Source: Uloborus plumipes
Taxonomy: Eukaryota > Arthropoda > Arachnida > Araneae > Uloboridae
Reading direction: 5' to 3'
Assembly: GCA_038373865.1 (NCBI GenBank)
Contig: JAXGGA010001648.1
Coordinates: 1 to 64,000 of the forward strand
Length of the DNA stretch: 64,000 nucleotides
Part shown: positions 23,201 through 32,769 of the stretch, piece after piece
Layout of the letters: each line of letters opens with the position of its first letter
Position numbering within the stretch: position 1 is the stretch's first letter
The notes under the pieces: generated by a model
What the model was told of the DNA's origin: nothing
What the model saw: only the letters and a program-made list of their open reading frames with translations
Database searches by the model: none
Program-made: the position numbers and the translations under genes

Positions 23201-23872
23201 ACTTGTACATTTTGGCCTTTATTGTACGTTTTTTTGCCCTATTGCACGATCTTAAGGTATATAAATAGGATTATAGACAATGAGGAAAATATTAAGTGGC
23301 ATTTGGGAGGGGACCTCCCTTGTGTCCGCCACTGATTACATGTATTTCTGTTTATCTTTTACTACAATTTGGGATTTTGTCGAGTTAAGTTAAATCTTTT
23401 TAAAATAAAAATAAAATTTGACATCTATAAAAATAAAAATGTATATTTGTATGTTTCTTTGTATGTTTGTTCCTTATACAAATCCAGTTTTTGTCGGATT
23501 TTCATCAAACTTGGTACAGAGGTTCCTGGATACACTAGAATTCACACTGGTGGGGTTTTGGAATTTTTTTAAAAATCCAAAAAGCTCAAAATAAAAATTT
23601 AGCCTCAAAATGGCTATTTTCTTTCAATTTTGAATATATAGAGCAATAGAGATAAGCCTTTGAGAATACAAAAAGATAAAAATTAACATTTAAATATGAG
23701 TATTTTCCACCAAAGATTAGGATTAACAATGAATTATCAATTTTAAGCTCAGCTATTTCATTTTAGCATGAAATAAGTTAAAAACAATTATAATTAGCTA
23801 TGTCATGTTGTATTAACAAGCAATTGGAAAATTAATAATTGGAAATTAAGCTAATGAACATTCTGTCGTCCC
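20231..23872. other. Gene-poor, repeat-derived DNA
   Basis: No gene recognised. 20270-20400 begins CAGGGCTCCCACAGTCCTTG and repeats AGTCCTTGGAAAGTCCTTA-like motifs, resembling one end of a miniature transposon, but I could not find the other end. 21030-21125 has several poly-A/T runs. 22097-22340 (TATAAAATTTACGTGTCC ... ACTGAACCGATTTCAACCAA) and 23420-23590 (TGTATGTTTGTTCCTTATAC ... TTTTCATCAAACTTGGTACA) resemble dispersed arthropod repeats carrying an 'accgatTTtcatcaaacttgg' signature; class undetermined. The scattered open frames of 60-93 codons look like chance. Confidence 0.4.
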
Positions 23873-24048
23873 CCCTTAATCGGGTAATGGATAAACGAAT
23901 ACCCCGCTTATACGAATAAAACATCCCGGAACCAAATCTTTCTGATGCCATAGACGCAATGTTAAAGATCACCGCTTAATCAAATACCCCCACTTAATCC
24001 AATAATCATGCTTGGAACCAGCAGTATTCGTTTAAGCGGGGCTGACAG
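23873..24048. mobile_element. 176-bp miniature element with CTGTC.(G/C)CCCC ends
   Basis: The left end is CTGTCGTCCCCCCTTAATCG and the right end, read inward, is CTGTCAGCCCCGCTTAAACG. Internal CGCTTAATC/CGAATAC motifs are repeated in both orientations. Layout and length (176 bp) resemble the TA-flanked element at 8455-8630, and pogo/Tigger-type non-autonomous elements in general. TA follows the right end but TT precedes the left, so the TSD is unproven. Confidence 0.65.
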
Positions 24049-24094
24049 TATTTTTAGCTATAAAAATGATGTAAAAGTGAATAAAAAATAATAA

Positions 24095-25920
24095 TGAATA
24101 AATAAATTGTTCCATTACTGATTACAAATGCAAACTTGCTGCTACTTGAAGTACTTTCCAAATCATTTGATTTCACCTTTTAATAACAATAGTCTTTCTC
24201 TAATTTTTTTTTTTTTTTTTGTCTTTTTCCAGCACCAAAACCATCCCCCACTTTGTTTGAACTGGAACCATAGGCTGAAAAAAATCACCCCTATTGATAC
24301 AGGAGTTGAAGAACAAGTGTGCAACTTAAAACAAAAATCATTAGGTAACAAACCTTTAGTTTTCATAGCATTGATTTTTAAAAGCGTCAAGTGGTAGACC
24401 ATGCGATAAAATTGTAAGGATTTTGTCGGACAGTTGAATGATTTGCAGCTTTTTTTTTGTATGCATTACTTTTGTTGTTTTATTTACAGCGAAGGTTTTG
24501 TTTTAGTGCTTAAATTGCCACTACGGTTACCTTCAGGGTTGGGTTTTTGACGTCAAAAACCAGTTTTTGACATCACATGTCGAAAACCCGTCGAAAACCT
24601 GTCAAAAACCTGTCGAAAACTCAAATACAGTGGTTATTGAGATTTTTTATAAACATATAAGGTTTCTCATACTGAAAAATATTAAATAAAAATTTATACA
24701 TCTTATCAATCAAGTTTAATTAACATTAAATTAATAAATTCAATGAAAATTATTTCTCATTCTTTTAAACTAACTTGTTTTGCCATGAAAAAAGTTAAAT
24801 ATTATAATTTAAATCCAGCTTTTACAGTAGTTTAGTTTAAATGTTTATGAAACTATCAATTAGTTATCTTGTCAATCAAGTTTAATAAAAATTAAATTAA
24901 TAAATTTAATGAAAATTAATTCATTCTTTTAAATTAACTTGTTATGGAGTGAAAAAAAGTTACAAATATTAAAACTTAAATCCAAATTTTAGAGTAGTTT
25001 TGTTTAAATGTTATAATAACTATCAATTAGTTATCTTATCAATCAAGTTTAATAAAAATTAATAAATTTAATGAAAATTAATTCGCATTCTTTTAAATTA
25101 ACTTGTTATGTCATGAAAAAAGTTGAAAGTATTAAAAGTTAAATCCAGTTTTTAAATTAGTTTTGTTTAAATGTTTGATTAACTATTAATTAGCTATTTT
25201 ATCAATCTAAAAATCTTTACATCAGAATTTAAAGTGATTTTTTTTTTCTTTTGAGTAAAAACAAAACTAAATTAATTAGTACTCAGTGTACAAATCTGCT
25301 AAATATTTTTGATCAAACTATTTTATTTATTTATTTATTAGTTATAATTGTTACTTTTGCAATCAACTTTATCTGAAAATTGCTACAAATATTCTGTACT
25401 GGAAAATAAGCTTATTGTTTCAATAGTATTACTGTGGTTTCTTTGAAAAAACTCATAACAAAAAAACAATACAAACTTTACTCATTTTTCATTATTACAA
25501 AAAAACATCATTTCTCAATATTTTTAATTATTAATTCTGAGCACTTTATTTTAATAACCAAAAACTCCAAAAGTTTACTTCAGTGTCTGAAAGCAGAAAT
25601 TGTAAATTTCATTTGGAAATGTATTTTGATTATCAATATTAAATTTAAACATGTTTTGGACAGAAATTTAGGTTTTTGACAATTATGTCAAAAACCATGT
25701 CAAAAAGGAGTTTTTGACATGACGGTAAAAACCACGGTTAAAACCGGATAAAACCTCCGACTGTCAAAAACTTGCCAACCCTGGTTACCTTATTAAAATG
25801 TGTGGAGGTCATTTATATAAATAGAGGATATAATTTTGAAAATCTAAAACAGACGGTCTTTTTCAATAAAAACCGGCAGATCGTTCTTTTTTTTTTTTTT
25901 GATAAAGCCAACTTTTTTCA
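24095..25920. repeat. Paralogous segment, copy 2 (with 12870-14560)
   Basis: Collinear with copy 1 once the inserted elements are removed. It shows the empty site for element A: TTTTGTCGGACAGTTGAATG near 24422, where copy 1 is split after GATTTTGTC. It continues past element B with TTATTAAAATGTGTGGAGGTC (copy 1: TTATTAAAATGTATAGAGGTC). The candidate exon between the polypyrimidine-CAG (24232) and GTAAC (24344) reads LKKITPIDTGVEEQVCNLK; copy 1 has a related but frame-shifted version (SIDADVEGQLSNV). Coding status is uncertain. Confidence 0.75.
24534..25783. mobile_element. hAT-type miniature element of the CAGGGTTGG family, copy B
   Basis: The ends are CAGGGTTGGGTTTTTGACG and AAAACTTGCCAACCCTG. 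The 8-bp TSD GTTACCTT is identical at 24526-24533 and 25784-25791. The interior has about three tandem ~167-bp units (CAATCAAGTTTAAT near 24705, 24871 and 25039), one more than copy A. The corresponding position in copy 1 of the segment (TTGGTTTCCTTATTA near 14425) is unoccupied. Confidence 0.95.
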
Positions 25921-28330
25921 GAACTGTCCCATAGTCATGTACTTAATTAATATTTAATTGTTGACAAAAGAGATTTATATCAAATAAGAAACTTTTCAGA
26001 ACTAATGGGATATGATTTTTTAATTTGAACTAATTACTTCAATTTTTTACTATTCCATGATGCTTACTCGCCCATGAGAATCACTCGTCCGCAAGAGTGA
26101 GAATTCAAAAACTCAGTGATTTTTAACTGAATATTATTTAAAAAAATTTCTAAAAAATAGACAAAATGGGAATTTACATTAGTAAACCACAGATATCAAG
26201 CACAAATTTGCAAAACCTTATTTTATGAACTATTATTTATTTTTTGTATAATATTTAGTATGAGTAAAAAATTCGAAAAGACTGAAGTACATGCAGTCAC
26301 CTGTCAGCAATACCTGATTGGACAAACATAAATTTATCGGGAAATATTTTTTTTCTCTCTGCACATCATTTAAAGGCTGTTTGGTAAAATTATGTATTGT
26401 GCTTTAACATTATTCAAAGCTTTAGAACTTATTTTAACTTGCAAACAACGGAATGCTTTAAAGGTCGAGACTAGAGGTCCCCACTCGCCAGTGGCGACTA
26501 AAAGTTATGTTGGTCGCCAAACTGGTGGCCCACTTTTTTCCGAACAAAAATACTAACTGCCAGTGCATCGTGCCAATTATGAAAAGAAAATGTCCAATAG
26601 CATCGTCACTGGCAACCAATGTTAACTTTGAAGAAAAATCAACCTATCCACCGTACAAAACATCTCAATACGTAATTTCAATCTAGAAAATGCAATGAAA
26701 CTTTGTTAGGAAACTAGTCAAAGATGACGAAATTTTTTGATTAATCAGCATGTTTGAAACTTCGAGTATGCAGGTGCATTTATTTATTAAGTTTTCTTTT
26801 ATAACATCTTATTATTTGGATTTTAAAATAAATAGTTTTCTTTTTCAGAAAATGTTTGTAAGTTTTTTTTTCCTTTTATACATAGTAGTGAGTTAACATA
26901 CATGCAAGTACATAATTTAATATCACTATATGCAAAATGAATAGAATGCTCCTGATACATCAGGATAGTGCCAAGACCTGATGAAAAACAAATTGAAATT
27001 TTCTTTCGAAAGTGTCCCAGTTTATTGGAAAAACGTGACTCGCTTTCATTGGGAAGGTTTCTGAATTCTTCAATGAAATTCCAGGTTAATTTCAAGATGG
27101 TTACTGGCTTTTAGTGGGAAACTTTCTTGTTTTTGACAGATATGTTACTGGAAAATTTAGGCACATCATCTGCCAATTTTCTCCCCGGAACGTCTTTGAT
27201 TTTTTTTTTTTTTTACAGTGAATGGGCTTGCAGGTAGTTTTATTACATTTTTACCGCAGGCAAACTTGTGACAATAAACGTTTGGATATATATCTAAAAA
27301 TATGATTTCTGAGTTTTCTTCAACAGTTTGAGGCAGGTTCACGATGCAAATTTAAATACTTGATGGCATACATAAAATAATAACTTCCTTTCAAAGACTT
27401 TTTTTTTTTTTTGCGCAGTGCAAATACTATTCAATTCAACCTATCCAGGACCCTGCTGTGTTTTCGGGATATAATATATACATAAAAAGGGGTACATATC
27501 AGGGTTAGTGAGATAAAAGTCATATATTAGTAAGAATATTATTATAGTAAAATGCTTTAAATAAAGGTCCCTTTTCTTGCACACTTCTTTGCCAGCTTTA
27601 AAGCAACTTGGCTAGCCTGTTGAGGAAGCACATTTATTTTTTTATTTTTTTGCATGGCTTCAATATTTTTCTGTTGTTTTCAAAGTTTTTATGTTGTTTG
27701 TCTCTCCTTTTACCTCGCCCTCAATGTATCATTTTTTTTGTTGTTATTTCAGTTTTAGCCCGGACAACTATATCTGAGAGTTCAACGTGTATGATATCAA
27801 TAACATTATAAGCCCATTTTACTCCAACATTGCAAAACTTCTACTTGTATCTAAACAAGTTCATCGAAGTAAAGGTTTCAAGAAATACAACTCGAATATG
27901 AAGACTTAGGACAAACTGTGTTACCTCATCTGAGCCAATCAAGGAACCATCCAGGTCACATGCGGAAACGGACGCATCTGTTATTTTGCAGGGATGTCAG
28001 TTTGGCTTTTTTGCATGTGTGTTAGCTTCTAAATTAGTTAGGCTCTCAATAAAACCACTGATAAAAGAGCTTTAAATTACCCCCCCCCCCCCCAGCACCT
28101 CCTTTTGACAGTCAAACTGACAGCAAGGACTTTTTTAAGTTTCATATTCTTCCGAAACCGATTTTGGGGCTCCTGCACGGACAAGCAATTGTTCTTCAAA
28201 ACCTTGCTCGTGAAATGTGCCAAGTAGAATTGTCTCTTTCGCCAAATGTTTGAAATCATACTTGGGGGAAAAACGCTTGGCTCTTACGGATTCTTTCTAA
28301 AGGCATTTTCAAACACTTGATCATTAAGAG
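25921..28330. other. No gene recognised upstream of zinc-finger gene 1
   Basis: AT-rich DNA with only short chance frames. 26475-26545 is rich in GGCGAC/GTCGCC motifs (ACTCGCCAGTGGCGACT), perhaps one end of a repeat. A C14 run lies at 28080-28093. Upstream exons of the zinc-finger gene should lie here or further left, but none can be supported. Confidence 0.3.
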
Positions 28331-28338
28331 GAAATCCA

Positions 28339-29413
28339 TTGAATTTCAGGCAGAAGTTGCACCGTTCGTCCATTTCAGATCAACCGAAGATCCGTGTCGG
28401 TGAGAAACGGCATTCGTGTGACTATTATTTAAAAGCGTTTTCTCGGCCGCCAACCCTAAAGAAACATCTAAGAACACACACTAGAGAAATGTCATATTCA
28501 TGTGAACGGTGCTCTATGGCATTTCCTAGTTTGTCAAGTTTAAAAGTACATCAGAGATCCCACACTGGGGAGAAACTCTATCAGTGTGAACTCTGTTCAA
28601 AGTCTTTTTCTCGGTTTTCAACTTTAAAGGCACATTTAAGACTCTATACTGGGGAAAAACCTTTTAAGTGTGAACATTGTTCAAGTGCTTTTTCGAATCC
28701 TTTCAGTTTAAAGAGACATTTAAGAATTCACACTGGGGAGAAACCCTTTTTGTGTGAACATTGTTCATGTGCTTTTTCCTATTCTGCCGATTTAAAGAAA
28801 CATTTAAGAGTTCACACTGGAGATAAACCCTTTTCGTGTGAACATTGTTCAAGTGCTTTTTCCAATCCTGCCGATTTAAAGAAACATTTAAGTGTTCATA
28901 CTGGGGAGAAACCCTTTTTGTGTGAACTCTGTTCAAAGTCTTACTCTCAATCTTCACATTTAAAGAGACATTTAAGAGTTCACACTGGGGAGAAACCCTT
29001 TTCGTGTGAACTCTGTTCAAAGGCTTTTTCCAATTCTTCCGATTTAAAGAAACATTTAAGAGTCCATACTGGGGAAAAACCTTACAAGTGTGAACTCTGT
29101 TCAAAGGCTTTTTCACGTTCTGAACACTTAAGGAGACACTTCAGAATTCATAGTGGTAAAAAAACCCCATCCGTGTGAGCTCTGTTCAAAATCGTTTTCT
29201 GCGTGTTCAGCTTTAAAGACACATTTAAGAGTTCACACTGGGGAGAAACCCTTTTCGTGTGTGCTGTGTTCCAAGGCTTTTTCCCGTTCTTCCAGTTTAA
29301 GGGTACACTCAAGAACGCACACTGGTGAGAAACCCTTTTCGTGTGAGCACTGTCCCAAGGCATTTGCTCAATCTGGCCAGTTAAAAGCACATTTGCGAAC
29401 ACATGCTGGGTAA
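28339..29413 (+). pseudogene. C2H2 zinc-finger gene 1, 12 fingers, frameshifted after finger 9
   Basis: Tandem C2H2 fingers joined by TGEKP-type linkers indicate a nuclear DNA-binding protein, probably a transcription factor. The first frame (28339-29178) has nine fingers. Finger 1 lacks its second cysteine (CDYY) and finger 3 has Tyr for its last His (HLRLYTGEK), so both are degenerate. A run of seven A at 29158-29164 shifts the frame in the linker after finger 9. Three more intact fingers follow in the next frame to a stop at 29411-29413 ([51 protein letters not shown]). There is no ATG at the start: the frame opens at TTG 28339 and AATTTCAG|GCAG at 28342-28353 looks like a splice acceptor, so this is probably the last exon. 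The single-base change could be a homopolymer sequencing error rather than true decay. Orthology unknown. Confidence 0.88.
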
Positions 29414-29612
29414 AGCCATAGTCACAACAACTATATCTAAGGGCAGTTTTTGACAGACGTGTCATTCGTGTGACATTTGTTTAAAGACATTTTCTCCCGT
29501 TTCAGATATTTAGAAACTTAAAAGGCGTCCGTACTCGTGAACAGCCATGTTTGTCTTCAAACATTCACTCTTTTTTCAAGCTTTGGCCTGCATTTGAGGG
29601 TCCACTCTTGTG
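29414..29612 (+). pseudogene. Decayed extra fingers of zinc-finger gene 1
   Basis: Beyond the stop, finger-like sequence persists. 29463-29515 reads HSCDICLKTFSPVSDI then a stop. Around 29548-29605 a frame reads CLQTFTLFSSFGLHLRVHS, the second half of a finger. The array was once at least two fingers longer. Confidence 0.7.
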
Positions 29613-29880
29613 TATTGTAAAAAATGAATGTTTTTACAGAATAATGCGGTTAATTTTAGAGTAATGAACTGTAAAAATGGCTAATTTTACAGCTTATTGC
29701 CGCTCATTTTAGTTTTAAACTGGAACCTCTGCTGCCAGTATTATACTGTTGTTTTTCCAGTATGATACAGCCTATTTTTACAGTAATAAACTAAAATTGC
29801 TAACTTAACAGTAAGAAACTAAAATTGCTAGTTTTACAGTTTTTACTGTAAAAAGAACAGTTAATTTTTGCAATGTGAAG
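29613..29880. mobile_element. Miniature element of the CACTGTAAAAAAT family, copy 1
   Basis: The left end ATTGTAAAAAATGAATG and the right end AATTTTTGCAATGTG are imperfect inverted repeats. The interior is built from repeated TTTTACAGT/ACTGTAAAA and TAATAAACT(G)TAAAA motifs, plus GGAACCTCTGCTGCCAGTAT. The same interior is found at 31786-31977 and 47082-47392. No coding sequence. Confidence 0.75.
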
Positions 29881-30402
29881 ATACCTCTGCGAGTGATTCT
29901 GGTGCTTTTCATTCACTCAACCTCCCAGTTTAGTTGTGCGTACGAGAGCCCATTGAACGAACATTATGGTTTTTCACCGGAATTTCACAGGTTGCGCCAC
30001 AGTTCAATAATGTAGATCGTTTTAACTAACTATTTCGTTGCAAAGCTATAAATGATCTCCCCTGCCCTTAAAACACTATTTATAAAGAGGTACTCGTTTC
30101 GCAATTATAGCGTTGAGCGCCACCTGTTGGCATTTTTAGCACCTGTAGCTAATTTTTCAAAATTCTGCACATAATTTTTTCAGCTTTCACAATAAACGTA
30201 CCGTTTGCTTCGTTCGTAAGTCATTTTTTTTCGAGTCGTTCAAAATTGAAATTAGGGACTGCTTTTTTAGGCACGCTGTATTTTTAATTAATTTATCGCA
30301 TCGGCGAGAGGAAGCAAGTAATGGTGCGGGTCAACTCGTAAATGGAAGGGAAAATGTTGTAACTGATTGCTTATGCTGAAATTTTATTAGCTAACCAAGA
30401 AG

Positions 30403-30439
<37 letters not shown>

Positions 30440-30860
30440 GTACCAATGCAAATTAATTGGCAAAGGGAAGTTCCTAAATTTGAACTATTCAATTTATTCA
30501 ATAAAATTGAAGGTGCTGTTGTATTGAAGGTGTTTTGTATATTAAATTTGCTTATTAATGGTCCATTTAATTTTGTTGTATTGTTTTGTAACTGATGTAT
30601 TTAAAAGAGCATGTTTTGGTGCTTCCACTTTATCCCATTCTGTGAAAGTTGGGACACTTCTGAAATTAGTGTATATGTTAATTTCATAGTTAAATGTGGA
30701 CAATGTATTTTAAATAAAAATAGATTGAAATGAATTTCTCTTGGTTATTTAAAAATAAAAATGCACAAAAAACAATTTGATTTTTTCAGAAAACTATATC
30801 TATTTATTTATAAATCCATTTTGGTTGAATTATGGATCAACAGAATGGGCAAAGTCTCTA
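29881..30860. other. No gene seen; contains T31 tract
   Basis: Mixed-composition DNA, less AT-rich at 29880-30350, with a 31-base poly-T run at 30407-30437. The poly-T could be the A-tail of a minus-strand retrotransposed sequence, but nothing recognisable lies beside it. AATAAA-like motifs near 30710 could serve the zinc-finger transcript; this is speculation. Confidence 0.3.
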
Positions 30861-31209
30861 TCCCTAGCAGCATAATCTCATCGGCCGATGATCGGCCATT
30901 CATCGAAACCCGATGAAATTAGCAATTTACGAGCAGTGCAGTCCCGTGCCGATGAATTTAGGATCAATTTTGGATGAAAATACGATGTGATTTAGATCAA
31001 TATACGAGCAGTGTAGCTAGTGGCGATGAATTAAAGATCAATTTTGGATAAAAATAAGATGAGAGTAGGATTAATATACGAGCAGTGTAGTTCCGTGGCG
31101 ATAAATTTTGGATCAAAATACGATGAGAGTTGGATCAATATACGAGCAGTTTAGTTCCGCGGCGATGAATTTTGGATCATTTTCTTTTTATTTCTCCCAA
31201 CCAAGTGTG

Positions 31210-31282
31210 CCTGGTCAACTCTAGGATCGAACCCGGGTTATCGGCGCGGAAAGCCAACGCTCTATCACCACGCCACCAAGTC
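31210..31282 (-). tRNA. Degenerate tRNA-like sequence (probable tRNA-derived repeat)
   Basis: On the minus strand there is a box A-like TGGCGTGGTGATAGAGCG (31257-31276 region) and a perfect box B GGTTCGATCC (complement of 31224-31233). A 5-bp anticodon stem TTGGC/GCCGA surrounds the loop TTTCCGC. The acceptor and T stems do not pair well, so it is not a functional tRNA. It is more likely a pseudogene or the promoter-like part of a repeat. It sits between two tandem arrays of a TIR element. Confidence 0.55.
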
Positions 31283-31380
31283 TACGATTAATGAGCCAAC
31301 ACTGCATATTGAATAAAAATTTGGGATTGGGAAAATTTTTATCAGAAAATTTGTTCATTACGACCTTTTTTCAATGAAAT

Positions 31381-31660
31381 CTGTAGCTTGGCATATTTTA
31401 AATCGGGAAATTTGATCGGAAGGATATCGTTTTTCGATGGAATATAGCTCGGCTAATTTTCATCGGGAAACTTGATCGGAAGGATATCGTTTTCCGATGA
31501 AATATAGCTCGGCTAAATTTCATCGGGAAACTTGATCGGAAGGATATCATTTTCCGATGGAATATAGCTCATCTTATTTTCATCGGGAAAATTGATCAGA
31601 AGGATATCGCTTTCCGATGAAAAGTAGCTCATCGAAAACCGTGCTCGGATACTGATCGGA
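31381..31660. repeat. 60-bp tandem array, about 4.5 copies
   Basis: Four consecutive 60-base units start at 31381, 31441, 31501 and 31561, with a partial fifth. Each has TCGGGAAA.TTGATCGGAAGG, ATATCG and TTTCCGATG, with few differences. The exact period makes it a minisatellite inside the 30861-31747 element. Confidence 0.9.
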
Positions 31661-31785
31661 ACGATGTCGTCGTGCGTTACGGGATCAGTTTACGAGGAGT
31701 TAGTTGATCGGCCGAGCAAAATCCGATGAGTTGATGCTACTTGGGATGGCATCCACTTGCGTCAACACTTTTTTTTCACCCACCA

Positions 31786-31977
31786 CACTGTAAAAAATGA
31801 ACTGCTCTTTTTACAGTATAATACTGTCGGCGAAGGTTCCAATTTAAAACTTAAATGCACAGTAATAAACTAAAACTAGCAATTTTACAGCTTCTTACTG
31901 TGAAGTTTGCAATTTTACAGTTTATTGCCGTAAAATTAGCTGTATTATACTGTAAAACCAATTCATTTTTTACAGTG
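31786..31977. mobile_element. Miniature element of the CACTGTAAAAAAT family, copy 2
   Basis: The ends are CACTGTAAAAAATGAA and TTCATTTTTTACAGTG, a 16-bp near-perfect TIR (192 bp in all). It shares the AATAATACTG/GAAGGTTCCA and AGCAATTTTACAG interior with the copies at 29613 and 47082. No clear TSD. Confidence 0.88.
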
Positions 31978-32769
31978 CATGGCCGCTTCAGCTTTTGTGA
32001 AACAGTAACAATTGGCTTGTTGCACATTTTTTTTAAATTAATATTTTAGCGTAGAGCTGAGTTTCAGCATGCCTGAGTACTTGTAGCCATACTTTGCTAA
32101 TTCGATAGTAAAATTGTGACGAAAATCTTGTCATAAAATTGGCACTAACTTATTTTTTCAAGGAGACAGCTTCAAAGGTTATGTGTATAATTAGTTCTAA
32201 ACTAATAGAATCGGAAACATTAACACTTATTACTACTTTTAAAGTTCTCTTTTCAGTTTTAAAAACAAAGATACCGGAATGATGTCAAGCATTTTCTTTT
32301 TCTATGCAAGAGAGTTTCTCAACTTTAATGTGAATGAATTCCTTTTTCAAATTTCAATAATGTTCACTTTGTGTATGTCAGCGCTCAGTAAATTTGACGC
32401 TTCACACAATTGAGCAAACAAAGTGGAATAAACACAGACTGCACAATTGTTCGAATCGCGGTAGGAATGATGACACAAAATATCGAACGAGAAGTCTCTC
32501 GTCAAGTAGCTGAGTTGCCTCCTCTTCATTTACAGATTTTTTTTTATGGTTCACAGTTTATTCATTAGCTAGGTTCAGGTAAACCATCTTTCGTTGGGAG
32601 GAGACTAAATCTTCACTTTTAAAGTTGAAAGAAGATTTTGGCCTCCTACTTTACTTTTTGGGGATTAGTGGAGTACGGATTGAAAGCCCTGTGCCAAAAA
32701 GTAAACTGAGCAACACTGTTTATGAAAAGACTTCTTGTTAATGGAAAAGCGTTACAATTTTCTTTCATA
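31978..32769. other. No gene seen
   Basis: Ordinary AT-rich DNA with short chance frames only; nothing recognised on either strand. Confidence 0.3.

Larger units (their letters stand above)
30861..31747. mobile_element. TIR element with two tandem arrays and a tRNA-like core
   Basis: The left end TCCCTAGCAGCATAATCTCA and the right end TGATGCTACTTGGGAT are imperfect inverted repeats, both followed inward by CATCGG/CCGATG and CGGCCGA motifs. Inside, three to four units of ~64-75 bp carry TACGAGCAGTGTAGTTCCG.GGCGATGAATTT (30929-31180). A second array with an exact 60-bp period carries TCATCGGGAAACTTGATCGG and AAGGATATCGTTTTCCGATG (31381-31660). Between them sits a tRNA-like sequence. The ATCGG-rich subterminal design is like several other elements in the window. 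Confidence 0.65.

Noticed and set aside
28703..29465. Antisense open frames opposite zinc-finger gene 1 (and 47853-48440 opposite gene 2)
   Set aside because: The repeated finger codons keep the opposite strand open; the proteins are low-complexity repeats of HTKRVSPQ type with no independent support.
30407..30437. T31 as the tail of a minus-strand retrogene
   Set aside because: No coding sequence or target duplication was found next to it.
31381..31660. CRISPR-like regular repeat
   Set aside because: Units of exactly 60 bp are contiguous with no variable spacers; this is a minisatellite in a eukaryotic repeat.
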